A stretch of DNA of 64,000 nucleotides, taken from Jatrophihabitans sp964252635 (GTDB taxonomy: Bacteria; Actinomycetota; Actinomycetes; Mycobacteriales; Jatrophihabitantaceae). This document shows, piece after piece, positions 9,069 through 17,531 of the stretch. Both the position numbers and the translations under genes were made by a program. The first letter of the stretch is position 1; every line of letters starts with the position of its first letter. The notes below the pieces were generated by a model. That model was not told the origin of the DNA. It did not search any database and saw only the letters and a list, made by a program, of their open reading frames with translations. The stretch is from the NCBI RefSeq assembly GCF_964252635.1, contig NZ_CAXUNP010000001.1, forward strand, positions 124,001-188,000. Direction: 5' to 3'.

Positions 9069-10214
9069 GGCGTCGGCCGGACCGGTCTGCTGCGCCAGTT
9101 CACGACCGACTCGTCGCTGCTGCCGCGCCAGGGCGTAGCGCCGCACCAGCTCGTAGGCGATGACGGCCGACAGCACGACGACTCCTTCGGTGATGGACAC
9201 GACCGAATCCGGCACGCTGGAGATCTGCAGGATGTTCGACGAGGTGTCGAGGAATCCCCACAGCAGCGAGGCGAAGACGATGCCCAGGGGGTTGTTACGA
9301 CCCAGCAGCGCGATCGCGATGCCGGTGAACCCGATGCCCGACGGTGTGCTCAACGAGTAGTTGTGCGCCTCGCCGAGCAGCACCGGCATGTTGACGAGGC
9401 CGGCGACCGCGCCGGAGATGAGCAGGGTCACCACGACCATGCGCTTGACGTTGACCCCGCTGGCCTGCGCCGCCGAGGTCGAGCGGCCGGTGGCGCGCAG
9501 GTCGAAACCGAAGCGGGTGCGCGACACGAGCAGTTGGAAACCGATGCCGACCACGACGGCCAGGAACACCAGGCCGTACACCTTGGTGCTGGACCCGGGG
9601 ATGATATCCACGCCGCCGACCCGTCCCGAGGACGAGATGGGCTTGGTGGTGAGGTCGTTCCCGCTCTGCTTGCCGAAGTGCGAGGGCAGGATCAGGTAGC
9701 CGATGATCGCCGTGGCGATGAAGTTCAGCATGATCGAGGAGATGACCTCGCTGACCCCCCGGGTCACCTTGAGCACGCCGATGATGCCGGCCCAGAACGA
9801 CCCGACGAGCATGGCGATGACGATGATCGCCACCTGGTGCAGGCCCGCGGGGAGCGCGAACTGGCCGCCGAACGCCGCCGCCACGATGGCCGCGAGCTGG
9901 TACTGGCCGTCGACGCCGATGTTGAACAGGTTCATCCGGAAGGCGATGGCCACCGCGATCGCGGACAGGTAGTACGTGGTGGCGGCGTTGACGGTCGTCG
10001 CGAGCTGGGTGGGTTTCACCCCGTAGTCCAGCATCGACTTCAGGGTGTCGAACGGGTTGTGGTCGGTGACGGCCAGCACCACCGACGTGATGGCCACGGC
10101 GATCACGAGCGCGACGACAGCGGCCACGATCGCGAGCAGCACGGCGTTGAGGCGGTCGCTACGGGCGCTGCTGCGCGCCGTCACGGGCGCCGCGTCGACC
10201 TCGGTCGCGGTCAC
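9054..10214 (-). CDS. Nucleoside ABC transporter permease 1
   Basis: A 386-residue BPD_transp_2 family permease with about eight to ten membrane segments. Family motifs are AFRMNLFNIGVDGQYQLAA near residue 85 and RATGRSTSAAQASGV as the coupling loop. The GTG at 10214 overlaps the ATPase stop codon by four bases (GTGA). This start puts a short polar segment before the first membrane helix; the longer open frame overlaps the ATPase gene and is not credible. It pairs with the permease encoded next. Confidence 0.9.
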   Translation of the reverse strand: MTATEVDAAPVTARSSARSDRLNAVLLAIVAAVVALVIAVAITSVVLAVTDHNPFDTLKSMLDYGVKPTQLATTVNAATTYYLSAIAVAIAFRMNLFNIGVDGQYQLAAIVAAAFGGQFALPAGLHQVAIIVIAMLVGSFWAGIIGVLKVTRGVSEVISSIMLNFIATAIIGYLILPSHFGKQSGNDLTTKPISSSGRVGGVDIIPGSSTKVYGLVFLAVVVGIGFQLLVSRTRFGFDLRATGRSTSAAQASGVNVKRMVVVTLLISGAVAGLVNMPVLLGEAHNYSLSTPSGIGFTGIAIALLGRNNPLGIVFASLLWGFLDTSSNILQISSVPDSVVSITEGVVVLSAVIAYELVRRYALARQQRRVGRELAQQTGPADAEELQ

Positions 10215-11791
10215 GAGGTCACCCCGTCCGTCTGGTTCTTGGCCCCGGCACCGGTCATCGCCGCCCCCAGCTCGGCCGGCGTGACGGCCGCCGGGTCCAT
10301 CTCGGCCACCAGCCTGCCGCGCAGGATGACCTGCAACGTGTCGGACATGCCGATGAGCTCGTCGAGATCGGCCGAGATGAGCAGCACGGCGAGGCCCTCG
10401 GCCCGGGCCTGGCGCAGCTGGTCCCAGATGGCGGCCTGCGCTCCGACGTCCACACCGCGGGTGGGGTGCGACGCGATCAGGACGCTGGGCTTCGCGCTCA
10501 TCTCGCGTCCGACGATGAGCTTCTGCTGGTTGCCGCCGGACAGCGAGGCGGCGGTGACGTCGATGCCGGGCGTCCGCACGTCGTACTCGGCCACGATGCG
10601 GGCGGTGTCCTTCTTGGCCGCCGCCGCGTCGATGAACGGTCCGCGGGCGTTGGGCTGCTCGGTCTGGTGGCCCAGGATGCGGTTCTCCCACAGCGGAGCC
10701 TCGAGCAGCAGGCCCTGCCGGTGCCGATCCTCGGGGATGTAGCCGATGCCGGACGTGCGCCGTCGGCGGGTGGGCCAGTGGGTGATGTCGGCCGAGCCGA
10801 GGCCGATGGCGCCGGATTCCACCGGGCGCAGCCCGAGGACGGCCTCGACCAGTTCGGCCTGCCCGTTGCCCTCGACGCCCCCGATCCCCACGATCTCCCC
10901 GCGGTGGATGGCGAAACTGATGTCGTCGAGCACCGCCCGTCCGTCGGCGGCGCGGACGGTGAGCCCGCGTACGTCCAGCTGCACCGTGTCGGTGACCGTG
11001 GACTCGCGCAGTTCGGGGACGGGCAGCTCGCTGCCCACCATCAGTTCGGCGAGCTGGCGTGCGGTGGTCGCCTTCGGGTCGGCGGTGCCGACGGTCGTCC
11101 CCCGGCGCACGACGGTGATGTCGTCGGCGACCGACAGCACCTCATCGAGCTTGTGCGAGATGAACAGCACGGTCAGGCCCTCGGCCTTGAGCTCGCGCAG
11201 GTTGCCGAACAGCTCGTCGACCTCCTGCGGGACGAGCACGGCCGTCGGCTCGTCGAGGATGAGGATGCGCGCACCCCGGTAGAGGACCTTGCAGATCTCG
11301 ACACGTTGCCGGTCGCCGACCCCGAGGCTCTCGACCAGGACGTCCGGCCGCAGACCGAGACCGTAGGAGTCGGAGATCTCGGCGATGCGGCGCCGGGCGG
11401 CCCGGCGGTTGATCAGGCCGCCGCGGCGGGGTTCCGCGCCCAGGATGATGTTCTCGGCGACGGTGAGGTTGTCCGCGAGCATGAAATGCTGGTGGACCAT
11501 GCCGATCCCGGCCTTGATCGCGTCCGCCGGCGAGGCGAACGACACCTGCCGCCCGTCGATCGTGATGGTTCCCTCGTCCGGCTTCTGCATGCCGTAGAGG
11601 ATCTTCATCAGGGTCGACTTGCCGGCCCCGTTCTCGCCGACGACCGCGTGCACGTCACCGCGGCGGACGTTGATGTTGATGTTGTCGTTGGCGACGACTC
11701 CCGGGTAGCGCTTGGTGATGCCGGTGAGGACCACCGCGTCGGCGGCGTCGGCCGGCACGGGGTCCGGCGTGAGGTCGTGGTCGGCGACCAT
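10211..11791 (-). CDS. Nucleoside ABC transporter ATPase, double domain
   Basis: A 526-residue protein with two fused ABC domains, as in the YufO/RbsA type. The first domain has Walker A GENGAGKST near residue 55 and the signature LGVGDRQRVEI. The second has the degenerate P-loop GGVEGNGQAELVEAVLG near residue 300, SLSGGNQQKLIVGREM and a D-loop region HPTRGVDVGAQ. The degenerate second P-loop is normal for BMP-type nucleoside importers. A strong hairpin separates this gene from the upstream binding-protein gene, and the downstream permease overlaps by four bases. Confidence 0.93.
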   Translation of the reverse strand: MVADHDLTPDPVPADAADAVVLTGITKRYPGVVANDNININVRRGDVHAVVGENGAGKSTLMKILYGMQKPDEGTITIDGRQVSFASPADAIKAGIGMVHQHFMLADNLTVAENIILGAEPRRGGLINRRAARRRIAEISDSYGLGLRPDVLVESLGVGDRQRVEICKVLYRGARILILDEPTAVLVPQEVDELFGNLRELKAEGLTVLFISHKLDEVLSVADDITVVRRGTTVGTADPKATTARQLAELMVGSELPVPELRESTVTDTVQLDVRGLTVRAADGRAVLDDISFAIHRGEIVGIGGVEGNGQAELVEAVLGLRPVESGAIGLGSADITHWPTRRRRTSGIGYIPEDRHRQGLLLEAPLWENRILGHQTEQPNARGPFIDAAAAKKDTARIVAEYDVRTPGIDVTAASLSGGNQQKLIVGREMSAKPSVLIASHPTRGVDVGAQAAIWDQLRQARAEGLAVLLISADLDELIGMSDTLQVILRGRLVAEMDPAAVTPAELGAAMTGAGAKNQTDGVTS

Positions 11792-11814
11792 GCGTCACAA
11801 CTCCCAGAGAACGA

Positions 11815-11860
11815 GAACCGGTCCGGACAGACGCTATACCGCGCCTGTCCGGACCGGTTC
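11815..11860. terminator. 16-bp perfect inverted repeat between binding protein and ATPase genes
   Basis: GAACCGGTCCGGACAG at 11815-11830 and its exact complement at 11845-11860 flank a 14-nt loop. No T-run follows on the minus strand. In an operon read right to left, this sits between the abundant binding protein and the membrane components. It probably acts as a 3' stabiliser or partial terminator that raises binding protein over ATPase. Confidence 0.7.
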
Positions 11861-11872
11861 CGGTGGTGAAAC

Positions 11873-12970
11873 TCAGATCGTGGTCGGCACCGTGACGGCA
11901 CCGCTGGCGATCTTGGCCTTGTACTGCTCCATCTTGGCCTTGTACGGGTCGAGCTTGCTGTTCGACGTCGCGTACCCGACGCCGTCGTCCTGGAGCCCGA
12001 ACCGGGTCGAGCCGGCCTTGAACTGACCCTTGATGTCGGCGGAGATGAAGTTGTACACCGCGGTGTTCACGCCCTTGAGCGCCGAGGTGAGGATGTAGGG
12101 ACGCTCGTTGGCCGGCGCGGTCTGGTACTGGTCGGAGTCGACGCCGATGGCCAGCTTCTTGTCCGCCGCGGCGGCCGCGAACAGGCCCGAACCGGAACCA
12201 CCCGCGGCGGCGTACACGACGTCGGCCCCGTTGTCGTACATGCCCTGCGCCGTGGTCTTGCCCTTGGCCGGGTCGTTGAAGCCGGTGAAGTCCGGCGGCT
12301 GGGTCAGGTAGGAGGACTGGACCTTGATGCTCGGGTCGACAGCCTTCACGCCCGCCTGGAAACCGGCCTGGAACTTCTGGATGAGCGGCTCGTTGACGCC
12401 GCCGATGAACCCGACGTTCTTGGTCTTGCTGGCCTGGGCCGCAGCGACGCCCACCAGGAACGAGCTCTGCTCCTCGTGGAAGAGCAGGCACTCGACGTTC
12501 GGCTGCGCGGCCTTACCGGTGCAGTTGGTGTCGTCGTCGATGATCGCGAAGTGCACCTTGGGGAACTTCGGCACCACCTTGCCGACCGCGGTTGCGTAGG
12601 CGAAGCCGATGGCCACGACCGGGTTGTAACCGCTGCTGGCGAGCAGGGTGAGCCGGGACTCCTTGGCCGCCTCGGTCTCGTTCGGCGTCGCCGCGAGTTC
12701 CTTGGTCTTCACGCCGAGGGTCGACTTGGCCTTGTCCAGACCTGCGGCCGCGAGGTCGTTGAAGGACTTGTCGCCGCGACCGCCGACGTCGTAGGCCATC
12801 CCCACCTTGGCGCTGGACTTGGCCGTCGAGGACGACGACCCGCCGCCGCCGGCGCTGGCGTCGCCCGACCCGCTCGAACCGCTACCGCCACCGCTGCTGC
12901 CACAGGCTGCGAGCACGAGCGCGGCTCCGACCGCGACTGCCCCCAGCTGCATCCCACGCATTCCGCGCAA
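11873..12970 (-). CDS. BMP family nucleoside-binding lipoprotein
   Basis: A 365-residue extracytoplasmic lipoprotein that captures purine or related nucleosides for the ABC importer encoded downstream. The signal peptide ends in the lipobox VLAAC (Cys about residue 23), followed by a Gly/Ser-rich linker to about residue 50. The mature domain opens with KVGMAYDVGGRGDKSFND, the diagnostic start of the BMP (TmpC/Med) family. Later it has VGFIGGVNEPLIQKFQAGF and DVVYAAAGGSGSGLF. It is the first gene of the eight-gene series ending with add, so its 5' region should hold the operon promoter. Confidence 0.93.
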   Translation of the reverse strand: MRGMRGMQLGAVAVGAALVLAACGSSGGGSGSSGSGDASAGGGGSSSSTAKSSAKVGMAYDVGGRGDKSFNDLAAAGLDKAKSTLGVKTKELAATPNETEAAKESRLTLLASSGYNPVVAIGFAYATAVGKVVPKFPKVHFAIIDDDTNCTGKAAQPNVECLLFHEEQSSFLVGVAAAQASKTKNVGFIGGVNEPLIQKFQAGFQAGVKAVDPSIKVQSSYLTQPPDFTGFNDPAKGKTTAQGMYDNGADVVYAAAGGSGSGLFAAAAADKKLAIGVDSDQYQTAPANERPYILTSALKGVNTAVYNFISADIKGQFKAGSTRFGLQDDGVGYATSNSKLDPYKAKMEQYKAKIASGAVTVPTTI

Positions 12971-13019
12971 GACCGATCTCCTTCACTGTCGTCCTGGTCC
13001 GGGTCGCCCGGCACCGGTC

Positions 13020-13035
13020 GGTCCCGAACGGGACC
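13020..13035. promoter_or_regulatory. Candidate operator upstream of the nucleoside operon
   Basis: GGTCCCGAACGGGACC is a palindrome with 7-bp arms and a 2-nt centre, about 50 bp upstream of the binding-protein ATG at 12970. The position suits a repressor site. GC-rich palindromes are common in such DNA, so this is tentative. The rest of the 250-bp region to 13222 shows no clear gene. Confidence 0.35.
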
Positions 13036-13222
13036 ACTCGGGGCGCACCCGGTGATTGGAGCACCCTAAGCCCTGCGCGAGGCGGTCCGGTACCGGGCGG
13101 CCGCCCGAAACCAGATCGTTGCGCGCCTGCAACTCGGGGCGGGCCGGGCGCCTCGACGCACCCCGCCGAACGGGCCGGCACCCGCCCGACCACACGCGGA
13201 ACTCACGATCCGCCCGGGGCCG

Positions 13223-15679
13223 TCAGCCGCGCAGCACGTGGCGTCCGGCCCGGACGTGGACGCTCCGCCGACCGGGCAGCGTGACCGTCCCCGACGTGCC
13301 CCGGGGCGCGACCACGGTGAGGGCGAACCCGTGGCGGCCGTTCGTCCAGGACACCTGCAGCGGCCCGTGCGGGGTGGGCAGCTGTCCGCGGGCCCACTTC
13401 ACCGTGCCGGGGTGCGGCGTCACCGTCCAGGTGGCGTAACCGGGCGTGGCCGGTGCGGCGCCGAGCAGCTGGTTGGTCAGTTCCGACACCACGCCGGTCG
13501 ACCAGCCGTGGGCGCCGGAGGTGTAGGCGCCCTCGTACATCGACCCGCCGGCGCCGATGCCTTCCCAGTCGGTGTGTCCCGGGTCGTGCGACGCCATCCG
13601 GCCGTAGAGCCGCTTGATCTCGTTGATCGCCGAGCCCGCGGCCCCGGCCAGGAAGCGCCCGGTGATCTCGGGGAAGGACGTGAACGCGTAGACGCGTTGC
13701 GACCCGTCGCCGACGAGGGTGTCGTTGTCCATGAACGCGTTGCCGTAGGGCTGGCGGGTGTGCGCGTTCAGGTAGGCGAGCGCCGAGCGGGCCCGCGCCG
13801 GGGACGCCACCCCGGCCAGCACCGCGTACCCGTTGCCGTCCTGCGCGTGGCGCACGTCGCCGACCGCCGAGTCCAGGTACGCCCCCGCGTCGGCGTCCCA
13901 CAGGTGCGCGTTGATCGCGGTGCCCACGTCGGCGGCCCGTGCCGACCATCGTGCAGCGTCGGCCCGGTGGCCGAGGGAGCGCGCCAGGGCGGCTGCGTCG
14001 CGCAGGGCGAGCACGTACAGCGCGTTGTAGTAGGTGACCTCACCGGTGCGGCCGAGGAACGCGTAGTCGCCGTAACCGCCGGTGCCGTTCAGTCCCTTCT
14101 GCAGCAGGCCGTTGCCGTCCGTGACCGACGGGTACCAGTCGTCCAGCACCTTCTGCAGGTTGGCGTAGTAGCTGCGTCCGTAACCGGTGTCGCCGGTGTA
14201 GAGCACGTAGTCGTAGCTCGCGGTCACCCAGTACATCGGGTAGTCGAACAGCGGCAGGGTGTAGTTGTTGATCGACGCCGGCGGGATCCACCCGTCGCCC
14301 CGTTGGTGGTCGGCCAGGTCGGCGAGCACGTTGCGCGCCGCCGACCCGACGTCGTGGGTCAGGTAGTCGGTGACGCCGGAGACGTAGACGTCGCCCACGT
14401 AGGGATCGCGGTCGCGCTTGGCACCGTCGGTCAGCACCAGCTTGCCGTCGAGACCCGGTGAGTCGGCGCCGCGCGGGTCGATGTCGTCGGGCCGGAACGT
14501 GTCGGTGATCAACTCGTTGGTGTACGACGCGTCGTACCAGTAGCGGTTCAGCGCCGCGTCCGACGACTCGAACCAGCCGCGGTAGGACGACGGTGTGCCG
14601 AGATAGGCGGTGAAGTCGAGCGAGACGCCGCGGATCCGCACCGTGCCGTAGGCGGCGGTGTCGGGCGCGTCCGAGGCCAGCGCGTCGAGGCTGATGCGCA
14701 CGTAGCGGAAGCCGTGCAGGCCGTCGGCGCAGACCTTCGTCCCGTCTGCGCAGCCGTGCCGGTCCGTCCACGTGCTGCGTCCGGCGGGCACGGCGTGCTG
14801 GTCGGTTCCCGGGGTGATCGCGTCGCCGTTGTAGGAGCGCGAGAAGTCCGACGTCTCACCGAGGTACTGCGTGGTCTCCGAGAACGCCAGCCGCACACCC
14901 GGGTGGTTGGCCGAGGCGCCGGCGAAGGCGACCCGCGGGTAGCCGACGACGACCTTGCCGAAGTCCAGCGTCACGCTCGGCGCGACCGGGTCGTCGGCGA
15001 CGAGCCCGGGGTAGACCTCGTTGACACGGGTGAAGTCACCCTTGCCGGACGACTGGTCCTTCGTCACCGTGATGCGCACCTGCGTGGTCGACACCGGTGC
15101 GGTGAAGGGCACGCGGCGGAGCACGTCGGTGTTGCCGGTGACGGTGGCCGCGGCCTGCCAGGTGGTCCCGTCCCATGTCTCGACGGTGAAGTCCTGCGGG
15201 ACGCCGTCGGCGTTCGACAGCACGGTGACACCCGGGAGCGTCTGCGTGGACGTCGTGGTGATGGTCAGGACGTCGGGGTAGGCGCCGATCGTGTCGTCGT
15301 TCCAGAAGGTGTCGGGGTCGCCGTCGACGGCGTTGCCGGCCACGTAGGTGCGCGGTTTGCCGTCGTTGCCCTCGTTGCCCGCGTGGAACGACGAGGCGTC
15401 CGCGGTCGTCCCGGCCGGCCACGACGGCCTGGTCGCCGGCGCGGCCCGGGTCAGGGTCGCGGTGCCGTGGCCGAGCGCGCCCTGAGGGTGCGTGACGTGC
15501 CCGGTGGTGCTCAGCACCCGGACGGGGCGCACGTCGCGACTCGTGGGGGCGACGACGTACTTCGCCCAGGACGATCGGTGTGCCGGCCGCGCCGACGACG
15601 CGGCCGGGACGAGCGCGAGCGGGACGAGGGCCGCGGCGGTGACAGCGATCAGGGGACGGACTCGCAGCATGCGGGTCAC
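13223..15679 (-). CDS. Secreted GH78-like alpha-L-rhamnosidase
   Basis: An 818-residue exported enzyme expected to release L-rhamnose from glycosides. A Sec signal peptide ends near residue 29 (ASSA/RPAH). Residues about 90-230 resemble an F5/8 type C carbohydrate-binding domain (NAVDGDPDTFWND, then VRITVTKDQ). Beta-sandwich segments then lead into the (alpha/alpha)6 barrel from about 400, with TDTFRPDDIDPRGADSPG, GDGWIPPASINNY, HTDWEGIGAGGSMYEG and TSGAHGWSTGV. A C-terminal beta domain with VTPHPGTVKWARGQLPT follows, as in GH78. AAGGTGA lies just before the ATG. It is the last gene of the rhamnose series and has its own LacI-type operator 93 bp upstream. Confidence 0.85.
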   Translation of the reverse strand: MTRMLRVRPLIAVTAAALVPLALVPAASSARPAHRSSWAKYVVAPTSRDVRPVRVLSTTGHVTHPQGALGHGTATLTRAAPATRPSWPAGTTADASSFHAGNEGNDGKPRTYVAGNAVDGDPDTFWNDDTIGAYPDVLTITTTSTQTLPGVTVLSNADGVPQDFTVETWDGTTWQAAATVTGNTDVLRRVPFTAPVSTTQVRITVTKDQSSGKGDFTRVNEVYPGLVADDPVAPSVTLDFGKVVVGYPRVAFAGASANHPGVRLAFSETTQYLGETSDFSRSYNGDAITPGTDQHAVPAGRSTWTDRHGCADGTKVCADGLHGFRYVRISLDALASDAPDTAAYGTVRIRGVSLDFTAYLGTPSSYRGWFESSDAALNRYWYDASYTNELITDTFRPDDIDPRGADSPGLDGKLVLTDGAKRDRDPYVGDVYVSGVTDYLTHDVGSAARNVLADLADHQRGDGWIPPASINNYTLPLFDYPMYWVTASYDYVLYTGDTGYGRSYYANLQKVLDDWYPSVTDGNGLLQKGLNGTGGYGDYAFLGRTGEVTYYNALYVLALRDAAALARSLGHRADAARWSARAADVGTAINAHLWDADAGAYLDSAVGDVRHAQDGNGYAVLAGVASPARARSALAYLNAHTRQPYGNAFMDNDTLVGDGSQRVYAFTSFPEITGRFLAGAAGSAINEIKRLYGRMASHDPGHTDWEGIGAGGSMYEGAYTSGAHGWSTGVVSELTNQLLGAAPATPGYATWTVTPHPGTVKWARGQLPTPHGPLQVSWTNGRHGFALTVVAPRGTSGTVTLPGRRSVHVRAGRHVLRG

Positions 15680-15771
15680 CTTTCGTTTCGTTCAGGCGCG
15701 CGGACCCGTGACCGTTCCGCCACACCATGCGCACCAGGTGCATCGGCGTCGAGGCCACGATCGAATCGATG

Positions 15772-15783
15772 TGAAACGTCTCA
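15772..15783. promoter_or_regulatory. LacI-type operator upstream of the GH78 gene
   Basis: TGAAACGTCTCA matches the pattern of the two palindromes in the regulator/ABC operon gap (TGAAACCTTTCA and CGAAACGTTTTA). It lies 93 bp upstream of the rhamnosidase ATG in the 190-bp gap after rhaB, suggesting that this gene has its own promoter repressed by the same regulator. Confidence 0.55.
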
Positions 15784-15869
15784 ATGGCAGTGATATGCCC
15801 CCGCACAGGACCGGGCAAGAGTTGGCGATGAATGTGGCCGAATCCGGCCAGATCGGACAGCCCGGGCCC

Positions 15870-17273
15870 TCAGGTGCTGGGGGTGTACGTCCGGATCGCG
15901 GTGTCGCGCAGCAGGGCTCGCAGGTCGGTGCGGTGGCCGTGCAGGACCCCCGCCGCGCGCGCCTGGACGAGCACGTTGCCGTACGCCGCAGCCTCGATGG
16001 GGCCGGCCACGACGGGCAGCTCGCAGGCGTCGGCGGTGAGCTGGCACAGCAGTGCGTTGTGCGCCCCGCCGCCGACCAGGTGCACGACCTCGACCGTGCC
16101 ACCGGACAGCCGCACGGCCTCGTGCACGGTGCGCCGGTAGGCAGCGGCCAGGCTGTCGAGGATGCAGCGGGTGATCTCGGCCTGCGTCTGCGGTGCGGGC
16201 CGGCCGGTGCGCCGGCACTCGGCCTGCAGCCGAGCGGGCATGTCCCCGGGCGGCAGGAACTCCGGACGGTCCGGGTCTATCACGAACTGCCCGCCGGGGA
16301 CCGACTCCGCCGCGGCGAGCAGCCGGGACAGGTCGACCGTGGCGCCCGACCGCTCCCAGGAGCGGACGCACTCCTGCAGCAGCCACAGCCCCATGACGTT
16401 GCGCAGGAAGCGCACCGTCCCGTCGACACCGAGCTCGTTGCTGAAGTTGGCCGCCTGCGCCTCCTGCGTGGTCACCGGCGCGTCGCGCTCGACGCCGACC
16501 AGTGACCACGTGCCGCACGAGATGTAGGCGAACCGGTCGTCCCGGGCCGGCACGCCGAGCACGGCCGAGGCCGTGTCGTGGGACCCGACGGCGAACACCG
16601 GCACCTCGCCGATGCTGGCCTCGGCGGCGACGGCGGGCACCACCGGCCCCAAGAGGTCACCGGGTTCGCGGACCGCCGGGAAGAGGTCGGCGCGCAGGCC
16701 GAGCTGCGTCGTGATGTCCGTCGACCACGTTCGGGCCCGGACGTCCAGCAGTCCGGTCGTCGAGGCGTTGGTGAGCTCGGTGCCGAGCGACCCGCTGAGC
16801 CAGTACCCGAACAGGTCGGGCACGAGCAGGGCGTGCGCGGCGTTGCGCTCGGCCCACGCGTCGCGGGCCGCCACGAGCTGATAGACGGTGTTGATGGGCA
16901 GCTGCTGCACGCCCGTGACCGGGTACAGCTCGATGACCTCGGACACGCGGGCGACGACCCCCTCGGTGCGTGCGTCGCGGTAGTGGACGGGGTTGGCGAG
17001 CAGGGCGCCGTCGTCGTCGAGCAGCCCGTAGTCGACCCCCCACGAGTCGACGCCGATCCCGGCGAGCGGGCCGGACGCGCCGGCCAGGCGCAGGCCCTCG
17101 ACCACCCCGGCCCACAGCGACAGCACGTCCCAGTGCAGCGTGTCGCGCAGGCGCACCGGCCGGTTGGTGAACCGGTGCACCTCGTGCAGCTCGACGCCGT
17201 GCGGGTCGACGGCGGCGGTCATCACCCGTCCGGACGACGCCCCGAGATCCACCGCAGCGAACCGTGTGGCCAC
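15870..17273 (-). CDS. rhaB: L-rhamnulokinase
   Basis: A 467-residue FGGY-family kinase phosphorylating L-rhamnulose at C1. The N-terminus AAVDLGASSGRVM is the RhaB form of the phosphate-1 loop. GIGVDSWGVDYGLLDDDG holds the catalytic-base region near residue 80. YRDARTEGV, then LPINTVYQLVA, and SHDTASAVLGVPA are also RhaB-specific, and VHLVGGGAHNALLCQLTAD binds ATP. The GTG at 17273 directly abuts the stop of the small LuxR-like gene. Adjacent rhaEW and rhaI support rhamnose rather than another sugar. Confidence 0.94.
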   Translation of the reverse strand: MATRFAAVDLGASSGRVMTAAVDPHGVELHEVHRFTNRPVRLRDTLHWDVLSLWAGVVEGLRLAGASGPLAGIGVDSWGVDYGLLDDDGALLANPVHYRDARTEGVVARVSEVIELYPVTGVQQLPINTVYQLVAARDAWAERNAAHALLVPDLFGYWLSGSLGTELTNASTTGLLDVRARTWSTDITTQLGLRADLFPAVREPGDLLGPVVPAVAAEASIGEVPVFAVGSHDTASAVLGVPARDDRFAYISCGTWSLVGVERDAPVTTQEAQAANFSNELGVDGTVRFLRNVMGLWLLQECVRSWERSGATVDLSRLLAAAESVPGGQFVIDPDRPEFLPPGDMPARLQAECRRTGRPAPQTQAEITRCILDSLAAAYRRTVHEAVRLSGGTVEVVHLVGGGAHNALLCQLTADACELPVVAGPIEAAAYGNVLVQARAAGVLHGHRTDLRALLRDTAIRTYTPST

Positions 17274-17513
17274 CTAGAGCAACCCCTGTCGGGCGGCCAG
17301 CACGACCACCTGCACCGGCGCGTCGACGCCGAGACGGTCACACAGCGAGCGCAGCCGGCGACGGACCGTCCGCTCGCTCAGCGACAGGCGGCGGGCGACC
17401 ACGTCCAGCACGAGGCCCTCGGCGACCAGGCGCACGATCGCCAGCTCCTCGTCGTCGAGGGCGACCGTGGCCTCGGGGTCGGCGCTGCGCTCGGTCACGA
17501 TCACTCCGTTCAC
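17274..17513 (-). CDS. Minimal LuxR-type helix-turn-helix protein
   Basis: A 79-residue protein that is little more than a GerE/LuxR DNA-binding domain: DDEELAIVRLVAEGLVLDVV, then ARRLSLSERTVRRRLRSLCD and RLGVDAPVQVVVLAARQGLL. No receiver, sensor or ATPase domain precedes it. It lies between rhaEW (18 bp downstream of its stop) and rhaB, whose GTG directly follows its stop codon, so the three are cotranscribed. The scaffold helix V-A-E-G-L-x-x-x-x-V-A-R is intact. It could modulate rhamnose genes or act on distant targets; no target is evident. A second in-frame GTG lies three codons in. Confidence 0.75.
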   Translation of the reverse strand: MNGVIVTERSADPEATVALDDEELAIVRLVAEGLVLDVVARRLSLSERTVRRRLRSLCDRLGVDAPVQVVVLAARQGLL

Positions 17514-17531
17514 GGCCGTCTCCCGGACCGG

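Noticed and set aside
6272..9163. A 963-codon plus-strand open frame across cdd, the P450 and a permease
   Set aside because: Same reason: opposite to complete P450 and permease signatures, with no recognisable domain of its own.
13036..13222. A small gene in the gap between the nucleoside operon and the GH78 gene
   Set aside because: Open frames here are short and Arg/Pro-rich in both directions with no ribosome site; only palindromic GC-rich DNA is visible.
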